Assembly (NCBI RefSeq): GCF_030150285.1
Contig: NZ_JASLGE010000050.1
Span: 1 to 38,420, forward strand
Direction: 5' to 3'
Source of the DNA: Pseudomonas sp.
GTDB lineage: Bacteria > Pseudomonadota > Gammaproteobacteria > Pseudomonadales > Pseudomonadaceae
Length of the DNA stretch: 38,420 nt
Shown here: positions 32,780-38,420 of the stretch, piece by piece
How the letters are laid out: each line of letters starts with the position of its first letter
How positions within the stretch are numbered: the stretch's first letter is position 1
The notes under the pieces: model-generated
The model's input: only the letters and a program-made list of their open reading frames with translations
Told to the model about the DNA's origin: nothing
Databases searched by the model: none
Translations under genes and position numbers: made by a program

Positions 32780-33793
32780 ATGTCTTCCTTGAATCAGGCG
32801 CTGCGCGCCGCCCTCGATAACCGCCATGACTTGCTGGCCGAGCTTCACGCGCAAGGTACCGATTGCTATCGCTTGTTCCACGGCAGCCAGGAAGGTGCCG
32901 GTGGGCTGACCATCGACCGTTACGGCCCACAGTTGATGGTGCAGAGCTTCCATCAGCGCCTTGAGCGCGATGATTTGCTGCAATTGCACGAAGCCATTAA
33001 TCGCCATCTGGGCCTGGAGTTGTTGCTGGTCTACAACGACCGCTCCCAGGGCAACTCCCGCATTGATCGCGAAGACACCGTGTACCGCGCCGAAGCCGCA
33101 GCACTGGAAGACATGGTCGGCCACGAATGGGGGCTGAAGTACCGTGTTCGCGGTCGCCATGCAGGGCAAGACCCCTTACTGTTCCTGGATCTGCGCAACG
33201 CTCGGGGCTGGGTCAAACAACACAGCGCTGGCAAAAGCATGCTCAACCTTTTTGCCTATACCTGCGGTGTGGGCCTGAGTGCCGCCGCGGGGGGAGCCAG
33301 CGAGGTCTGCAACCTGGACTTTGCCGAAGGCAATCTGGCCGTCGGCCGGGAAAACGGCCTGTTGAACCCCGAACTGAAAAAGATGAAGTTCATACAGTCG
33401 GACTACTTTGCCGCCATTCGGCAACTGGCGGGCCTGCCCATCATCCAGCGTCGGCACAAACTGCCGGCTTATCCGCGCCTGGAGCCGCGCGAGTACGACC
33501 TGGTCCTGCTAGACCCTCCCGCTTGGGCCAAAAGCGCCTTCGGCACTGTCGATCTGCTACGCGATTATCAAAGCTTGCTCAAGCCCGCCGTATTGGCAAC
33601 GGCACCGGATGGCGTCTTGATCTGTTGCAATAACCTGGCAAAAGTCAGCATGGACGATTGGCGCGAGCACGTGTTGCGCTGTGCCGAAAAAGCCGGGCGC
33701 CCTGTCCGTGAGTGGCAAGTCCTTAACCCCGCCGCCGATTTCCCGTCACATGATCAGCAGCCTCCGCTCAAAACCCTGATTCTCCAGTTCTAA
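32780..33793 (+). CDS. Class I SAM-dependent methyltransferase, RlmI/rRNA cytosine-type
   Basis: This 337-residue methyltransferase has an N-terminal substrate-binding region (residues 1-130) and a Rossmann core. The SAM motif I is MLNLFAYTCGVGLSAAAGGA, and motif IV is LLDPPAWAKS (DPPAW, the class of rRNA cytosine-C5 or RlmI/RlmK-like enzymes). The PUA domain of true RlmI is missing or reduced, so the target RNA is uncertain. ATG 32780 starts SSLNQALRAAL. It is a single gene flanked by the REPIN and, after about 110 bases, the DUF748 gene. Confidence 0.85.
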   Translation: MSSLNQALRAALDNRHDLLAELHAQGTDCYRLFHGSQEGAGGLTIDRYGPQLMVQSFHQRLERDDLLQLHEAINRHLGLELLLVYNDRSQGNSRIDREDTVYRAEAAALEDMVGHEWGLKYRVRGRHAGQDPLLFLDLRNARGWVKQHSAGKSMLNLFAYTCGVGLSAAAGGASEVCNLDFAEGNLAVGRENGLLNPELKKMKFIQSDYFAAIRQLAGLPIIQRRHKLPAYPRLEPREYDLVLLDPPAWAKSAFGTVDLLRDYQSLLKPAVLATAPDGVLICCNNLAKVSMDDWREHVLRCAEKAGRPVREWQVLNPAADFPSHDQQPPLKTLILQF

Positions 33794-33903
33794 GCCCTAC
33801 GCGCTGGATAGACAAATCCGGCGCAAAGTAAGGCGCGCGTCTCGGAACCAGAAACGCGTGCCATACTCAAAGGCACTCTCACCGCAATAGACGACGCCCC
33901 CAG

Positions 33904-36828
33904 ATGTTCAAAGGATTGATTCGCGCCATTGGTGCAGTGCTGACCGTTATCGCTGTTTATAGCGTGCTGGGCTTTTTGATTCTGCCCGGCATCGGTTTAC
34001 GTATTATCAACCAGCAATTGGCCCACTACGCCACGGTGCCCGCCAAGCTTGACCGTCTGGAGTTCAACCCCTTCAGCCTGGAGCTGACGCTCTGGGGGTT
34101 TCGTGTCGGTGAACCAGGAAAGGAACAGGTCGGGTTCGAACGCTTTTACACCCAAGTTCACGCTGACAGTCTATGGACCAAAGCCTTGCACCTGGCCAAT
34201 GTCGAACTGGACAAACCCAAGACCGAAATACTGTTCAGCAAGAACGGCACACTCAACCTGACTCAACTGTTCACGTTGCCCGCCAGCGACCCCGCACCCG
34301 AAACGTCTGACAGCACACCTTTCCCACTACGCATTGATCGCATCAAGCTCGCTGACGGCTACCTGCATTTCAGCGATGCACGCCCCAGCGAACCCATCGA
34401 TTTCTTATATGATTCGATGAACCTTGAACTGAAAAATCTCAGCACCCTGGCCAATGACCCAGCCGAGATGACGTTGGTGGCCAACGGTCCCGAGGGCGGG
34501 CGGATCGACTGGAATGGCACATTGGGCTTGGTGCCGATCACGTCCAAAGGCAGCCTGAAGGTGACCGATGGCAAGATGAAAGTCTGGTGGCCTTATGTAC
34601 GGGATGCGCTGCCTTTGGTGCTTGAGGACGGCGTGCTGAACTTCAGCACCGATTACACCCTGAACCTGGCCAAGGGCACGGAAATGCTGCTGAGCAACGC
34701 CTCGGCCAGCATCGCCCCCTTCAGAATCAATGCCCCGGATGGTAAGCCGCTGGTGCGCCTGGAGCAGCTGAATGTCAGCGACACCACGGTCGATGTAGCC
34801 AAACAAAACGTCGTAGTCGGCAAGGTTCAGAGTAAAAACCTCGAAACCTGGGCCACACGCGAAAAAGACGGGCAACTGGACTGGCAAAAACTGTTCGCCC
34901 GCCCGACCGAAAAACCCGCCCCCAAGGCCAATGACCCGATTACCGTTGAAGCCCCGAAAGCACCGAAAGCCACTCCAGACAAACCATGGCAAGTGCTGCT
35001 CAAAGACGTCGAGTTACGTGATTACCGTGTCCATCTAGCGGATAAAGAGCCTAAAACCCCCGTGGCACTGGATATCGGCCCGCTTAATATCAACGTGAAG
35101 AATTTTGACAGCCTGAACCGCTCCCCCTTCTCGCTCAAACTGGATACGGGAGTGGGCAAACAGGGCAAGCTGACCGCCAGCGGGGATGTCAACCTGAGCC
35201 CGGTGAGCGCCAAGCTGAAGGTCACCACCCACGACATTGACCTGCGCGTGGCCCAGGCTTACCTCGACCCCTTTATTCGTCTTGAGCTGCGCAGCGGCAT
35301 GCTCGACAGCGATCTGACGGTCGACCTCAAAAGCATTGACCCCTTGGCCTTCACAGTGGACGGCCAGGTGCAGGTGGACCAACTGCATACACTCGACACC
35401 CTGAAAAACCGTGATTTCCTGAAATGGCAGCGTCTGGTGCTAGAGAACGTGCGTTATCAGCACGGGGACAACCTGTCGATTGCACGGGTCAACGTCTTGC
35501 AGCCCTATGTGCGGTTCATGATCAACGATGATCGCACCACTAACGTCGACGACCTGCTGATCCCGCAACCCGCCACACCCGGCCCTCAAGCGCCCACCTC
35601 GTCCGCAGCAAGCACGAACAAACCCTTGGGCATTCATGTGGGTGCCATTGCGATCAACGACGGCTCGGCCAACTTTGCCGACTTCAGCCTCACCCCTAAC
35701 TTCGCCACCGCTGTTCAGCAGCTCAATGGCCAGATCGGTACTATCGACAGCCGCCAGGCCAAGCCGGCAAGCGTGAATGTTGCGGGCAAGGTCGACCGCT
35801 ATGCCCCGGTCACCATCAAAGGCAGCGTTAACCCGTTCGACCCCATGGCCAGCCTTGATATCGCCACCAGCTTCAAACGCGTGGAACTGACGACCCTGAC
35901 ACCTTACTCGGGCAAATTTGCCGGTTACCGCATCCGCAAGGGCCGGCTGAACCTGGACCTGCACTACCTGATCACCAAGGGGCAGCTCAAGGCTGAAAAC
36001 AAGGTTGTGATTGAACAGTTACAACTCGGGGAGAAGGTCGACAGCCCCGATGCCGTGAACTTGCCGCTGAAGCTGGCGATTGCCCTGCTCAAAGACACGG
36101 ATGGCACCATATCTATCGAGCTGCCGGTGACCGGCGACCTGAATAACCCACAGTTCAGCGTGATGCCGATCGTCTGGCAAACCCTGCGCAACCTGGTGCT
36201 ACGGGCGGCTCAAGCCCCCTTCAAGTTTATTGGCGGCTTGATCAGTGGCGGTGGCGCAGAAGACCTGGGCACGGTGTCCTTCGCCCCAGGGTCTAGCGAA
36301 TTGAGCCCACAAGCCCAAAAAGCCTTGGACACGCTGGCGCAAGCCCTGAAAAAACGCCCGGCCTTGCGCCTTGAAATTGAAGGTACGGCCGCGCAAAGCA
36401 GCGATGGTCCGCATATCGCACAGGAGCGCCTGGAGCGCGAATACCAATACAATTACTACAAAATCCTGCAGCGCCGTGGCGACAAAGTCCCTGCGCAAGC
36501 ATCGCTGCTCAAAGTCCCGGATGACGAGAAAGGGCCGCTGCTCGAAGGCATCTACCGAACTCGCCTGAAACAACAACCGCCAGCCGAATGGGCCAAGTTG
36601 AGCCGCGATGAAAGAGCCGAAAAAATGAGCGCGGCGCTAATTGAGTTCTGGAGCAAAAGCGAGGTACTGCTGCGTCAGCTGGGCCAAAGTCGTGCCAGTA
36701 GCATCAAGGACTACCTGGTCGATAAAGGCCAACTGGCCGATGACCGTGTGTACTTTATCGATGCCTCCTTGGGTGAAGCTGAGAGCGATGGGCAGGTGAT
36801 TTCACCGCTGCATCTGGACAGTGAGTAA
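33904..36828 (+). CDS. DUF748 (AsmA-like) envelope protein with OmpA-like C-terminus
   Basis: This 974-residue protein has one N-terminal membrane anchor (about 7-29) followed by a very long DUF748 region rich in beta structure, with repeats of the type LDRLEFNPFSLELTLWGF. This places it in the wider AsmA/YhdP/TamB superfamily, which bridges the periplasm and is linked to lipid transport. From about residue 789 an OmpA-like peptidoglycan-binding module begins (VSFAPGSSELSPQAQKAL, then RLEIEGTAAQ), interrupted by a charged insert (about 845-905), and ends near VDKGQLADDRVYFID. A proline-rich linker lies near residue 345. A role in anchoring a lipid bridge to peptidoglycan is inferred. Confidence 0.85.
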   Translation: MFKGLIRAIGAVLTVIAVYSVLGFLILPGIGLRIINQQLAHYATVPAKLDRLEFNPFSLELTLWGFRVGEPGKEQVGFERFYTQVHADSLWTKALHLANVELDKPKTEILFSKNGTLNLTQLFTLPASDPAPETSDSTPFPLRIDRIKLADGYLHFSDARPSEPIDFLYDSMNLELKNLSTLANDPAEMTLVANGPEGGRIDWNGTLGLVPITSKGSLKVTDGKMKVWWPYVRDALPLVLEDGVLNFSTDYTLNLAKGTEMLLSNASASIAPFRINAPDGKPLVRLEQLNVSDTTVDVAKQNVVVGKVQSKNLETWATREKDGQLDWQKLFARPTEKPAPKANDPITVEAPKAPKATPDKPWQVLLKDVELRDYRVHLADKEPKTPVALDIGPLNINVKNFDSLNRSPFSLKLDTGVGKQGKLTASGDVNLSPVSAKLKVTTHDIDLRVAQAYLDPFIRLELRSGMLDSDLTVDLKSIDPLAFTVDGQVQVDQLHTLDTLKNRDFLKWQRLVLENVRYQHGDNLSIARVNVLQPYVRFMINDDRTTNVDDLLIPQPATPGPQAPTSSAASTNKPLGIHVGAIAINDGSANFADFSLTPNFATAVQQLNGQIGTIDSRQAKPASVNVAGKVDRYAPVTIKGSVNPFDPMASLDIATSFKRVELTTLTPYSGKFAGYRIRKGRLNLDLHYLITKGQLKAENKVVIEQLQLGEKVDSPDAVNLPLKLAIALLKDTDGTISIELPVTGDLNNPQFSVMPIVWQTLRNLVLRAAQAPFKFIGGLISGGGAEDLGTVSFAPGSSELSPQAQKALDTLAQALKKRPALRLEIEGTAAQSSDGPHIAQERLEREYQYNYYKILQRRGDKVPAQASLLKVPDDEKGPLLEGIYRTRLKQQPPAEWAKLSRDERAEKMSAALIEFWSKSEVLLRQLGQSRASSIKDYLVDKGQLADDRVYFIDASLGEAESDGQVISPLHLDSE

Positions 36829-36854
36829 ACCTCCCCCTCTAAGGCAAGCCCAAC

Positions 36855-36885
36855 AAAAAGCCCCCGGCGCTAGCGCCGAGGGCTT
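36855..36885 (-). terminator. Terminator of the BON gene (bidirectional)
   Basis: AAGCCC-C-CGGCGC and GCGCCG-A-GGGCTT form a long stem with one mismatch. On the minus strand it ends in TTTTTGTT (36859..36852), which suits the BON gene whose stop is at 36904. On the plus strand, after DUF748, only TT follows, so termination there is weaker. Confidence 0.82.
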
Positions 36886-36903
36886 GGGTGGCTCACGTAT
36901 CGG

Positions 36904-37257
36904 TTATTCAGCTTTCAGGCCGTCTGCCGAAACGGCTTTAACACCTTTGATTTTCTTGGTGATGTCGACCGCAATTTTTTTCTGAGCATCAGTCACTGCA
37001 ACTGTGGAAGACAGCGATACCACGCCTTTATTGGTTTCAACCTTGATATCGGTGCCTGGAATACCTTTTTCGGTCAACAGGTCCGATTTAACTTTGGTGG
37101 TGATCCAGGTATCAGAAGTGGCTTCCTTGGCCTTGTCCACCTCAGCCGAAGCCACAACCATCGGCGACTGTGCAGTCGGCTGAGCAGCAAAAGCAGCGTT
37201 GGCCATGGTCAGGGTCAGAGCGGTGGCGGTTGCAGCAGCGATAGCGAACTTCTTCAT
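36904..37257 (-). CDS. Periplasmic BON-domain protein
   Basis: This 117-residue secreted protein has a clear signal peptide (MKKFAIAAATATALTLTMAN, cleavage after AFA near residue 25) and one BON domain (about 45-117: TWITTKVKSDLLTEKGIPG, then VVSLSSTVAV and IKGVKAVSADGL). BON domains bind phospholipid or envelope surfaces; OsmY is the best-known relative, with two domains. I chose ATG 37257 for the signal peptide and AGGAG eight bases upstream. The gene stands alone next to pnp and has its own terminator. The upstream region carries a sigma-54-like promoter. Confidence 0.9.
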   Translation of the reverse strand: MKKFAIAAATATALTLTMANAAFAAQPTAQSPMVVASAEVDKAKEATSDTWITTKVKSDLLTEKGIPGTDIKVETNKGVVSLSSTVAVTDAQKKIAVDITKKIKGVKAVSADGLKAE

Positions 37258-37320
37258 ACGAATAACTCCTGTCATCTTCAGAGTCTGCGCCGTCTTGCAG
37301 CAGCAGGGTTATCAGTACTG

Positions 37321-37338
37321 TTGCAGAGCTTGTGCCAA
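37321..37338 (-). promoter_or_regulatory. Candidate sigma-54 promoter of the BON gene
   Basis: On the minus strand TTGGCAC-AAGCT-CTGCA has GG and GC ten bases apart, and is identical outside the 5-base spacer to the crcZ promoter. A start near 37310 gives a 5' leader of about 53 bases. An AlgU-type reading (AAACTT...TACTGA) is possible but its spacing is two to three bases too long. Confidence 0.5.
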
Positions 37339-37403
37339 GTTTTTAAAATAAAAAAAACTATAAAAAACAGTTAGTTACATACAAACCTTGTCGACTCTAT
37401 CGT

Positions 37404-37442
37404 GCAGTTTGCATGACTGCCCACCAAACTTGCATGCAAGTT
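37404..37442 (-). promoter_or_regulatory. Two inverted repeats upstream of the BON gene, possible activator sites
   Basis: GCAGT-TTGCATG-ACTGC (37404-37420) and the perfect 16-base palindrome AACTTGCATGCAAGTT (37427-37442) share the core TTGCATG. They lie about 65 to 105 bases upstream of the -24 element, the range of an enhancer for sigma-54. The binding protein is not known to me. Confidence 0.45.
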
Positions 37443-37498
37443 GCAGGTTTTGAGTCATGGCCATTCGCCTATTGCCGACTGAGTCAATGACCGCACAT

Positions 37499-37528
37499 AA
37501 AAAAAGGATCCCGAAGGATCCTTTTTTT
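37499..37528 (-). terminator. Terminator of pnp
   Basis: AAAAAAAGGATC and GATCCTTTTTTT form a perfect 12-bp stem with a 6-base loop. On the minus strand it ends in T7, 21 bases after the pnp stop. It is symmetrical and could also stop plus-strand transcripts. Confidence 0.92.
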
Positions 37529-37548
37529 AACTCAAGTATCGCCAGCGA

Positions 37549-38415
37549 TTAAGCTTGCGACGCCTTGGCTGCAGCTACGTCCTTGATGGAGAGCTTGATA
37601 CGGCCGCGGTTGTCCACGTCCAGTACCAACACTTCCACTTCCTCACCTTCTTTGAGAATGTCAGTGACTTTCTCAACGCGAGCGTCGCTCAGCATCGAGA
37701 TGTGCACCAGGCCGTCTTTGCCTGGCAGGATGTTCACGAATGCGCCGAAGTCGACGATACGCTCAACCTTGCCCACATAGATCTTGCCGATCTCGGCTTC
37801 TGCAGTGATGCCCAGAACGCGCTGGCGTGCGGCTTCTGCTGCTTCCTTGGTTTCGCCGAAGATCTTGATCGAACCGTCGTCTTCGATGTCGATCGAAGCC
37901 TTGGTTTCTTCACAGATTGCACGGATGGTCGCGCCGCCTTTACCGATAACATCACGGATTTTGTCGGTGTCGATCTTCATTGCGATCATGGTCGGCGCGT
38001 TGGCCGACAGCTCATTGCGCGAAACGGCAATGATCTGGTTCATCTGGCCCAAGATGTTCAGGCGAGCGTCCAGGGCCTGGCCCAGTGCGATCTCCATGAT
38101 TTCTTCGGTGATGCCCTTGATCTTGATGTCCATCTGCAGCGCGGTAACACCTTTGGCGGTACCGGCTACTTTGAAGTCCATGTCGCCGAGGTGGTCTTCG
38201 TCACCCAGGATGTCGGTCAGGATGGCGAACTTCTCGCCCTCTTTAACCAGACCCATGGCGATACCGGCAACCGGTGCCTTCATCGGAACACCGGCGTCCA
38301 TCAGAGCCAGGGAAGCACCGCAGACCGAAGCCATGGAGCTGGGACCGTTGGACTCGGTGATTTCCGAAACAACGCGGAAGGTGTACAGAAACACGTGAGG
38401 TGCAGGCACGATGGA
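37549..38415 (-). CDS. pnp: Polyribonucleotide nucleotidyltransferase (PNPase), 3' part only
   Basis: This is the C-terminal part (about 289 residues) of the phosphorolytic 3'-to-5' exonuclease of the degradosome. It contains the second RNase PH core (TESNG...SSMASVCGASLALMD, DILGDEDHLGDMDFKVAGT), a KH domain (IRDVIGKGGATIRAICEET) and an S1 domain (GKIYVGKVERIVDFGAFVN to LKEG). The N-terminal part lies beyond the right edge. The outermost codons (38415..38377) read unlike the conserved family sequence, and an in-frame TGA is at 38418..38416. This suggests errors at a contig end more than a real truncation. An apparent GTG start at 38409 is therefore not a true start. Confidence 0.9.
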   Translation of the reverse strand, partial: SIVPAPHVFLYTFRVVSEITESNGPSSMASVCGASLALMDAGVPMKAPVAGIAMGLVKEGEKFAILTDILGDEDHLGDMDFKVAGTAKGVTALQMDIKIKGITEEIMEIALGQALDARLNILGQMNQIIAVSRNELSANAPTMIAMKIDTDKIRDVIGKGGATIRAICEETKASIDIEDDGSIKIFGETKEAAEAARQRVLGITAEAEIGKIYVGKVERIVDFGAFVNILPGKDGLVHISMLSDARVEKVTDILKEGEEVEVLVLDVDNRGRIKLSIKDVAAAKASQA

Positions 38416-38420
38416 TCAAA

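Noticed and set aside
1..38420. CRISPR arrays, insertion sequences, integrases and phage genes
   Set aside because: No regularly spaced repeats or transposase/integrase motifs were seen. All long frames are accounted for by core genes.

Overview
The window is a core-chromosome segment of a Pseudomonas, most like the P. fluorescens/P. putida side of the genus. The basis is gene order (msrPQ, pssA, ilvIHC, mrcB, PrrF beside heme-uptake genes, dksA, gluQRS, cbrAB, crcZ, pcnB, folK, panBC, pgi, pnp), the PrrF and CrcZ RNAs, and Pseudomonas-type paired REP elements. No prophage, transposase, integron or CRISPR array is visible. Both edges look like assembly boundaries. The left edge lies in an rRNA-operon promoter that reads out of the window. 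The right edge lies in pnp, where the last ~30 bases diverge from a highly conserved protein and carry an in-frame stop.

Layout. 1-167: tandem rRNA promoter (minus). 168-1795: msrQ-msrP methionine sulfoxide repair pair. 1859-6146: pssA, then ilvC, ilvH and ilvI for branched-chain amino acid synthesis, all minus. 6147-6555: gene-free leader of ilvI, holding a tRNA-like relic on the other strand and a small leader reading frame. 6556-9966: DUF446 protein, TPR lipoprotein and mrcB (PBP1b), minus. 10083-12211: APH-like/AAA fusion and a TfoX C-terminal-domain protein, plus. 12255-15228: PrrF sRNA with a Fur-type promoter, facing the heme ABC importer hmuTUV, which has its own Fur-like promoter. 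15290-17490: Rieske protein, sfsA, aminotransferase. 17803-19312: dksA and gluQRS, separated by a terminator and a REPIN. 19391-24510: cbrX-cbrA-cbrB and the CrcZ sRNA. 24704-30392: pcnB-folK, panB-panC, pgi. 30441-36828: MpaB-like oxygenase, thiolase, rRNA-type methyltransferase, and a large DUF748/OmpA-like envelope protein. 36904-38420: BON-domain periplasmic protein and the 3' part of pnp.

How parts work together. CbrA/CbrB senses carbon or nitrogen state. CbrB, with sigma-54, should drive crcZ from a canonical GG-N10-GC promoter preceded by a perfect TGTTAC-N14-GTAACA site. CrcZ then titrates Hfq/Crc through A-rich motifs to relieve catabolite repression. PrrF and hmuTUV are both placed under iron control by Fur-like boxes. 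ilvIHC and panBC form linked pathways, since pantothenate derives from a valine precursor; panD is not present between panC and pgi.

Points most worth a second look: the tRNA-like element and leader frame upstream of ilvI, the sigma-54-like promoter with two upstream inverted repeats in front of the BON gene, the structured panC-pgi gap, and the hairpin that pairs the msrP ribosome-binding site.
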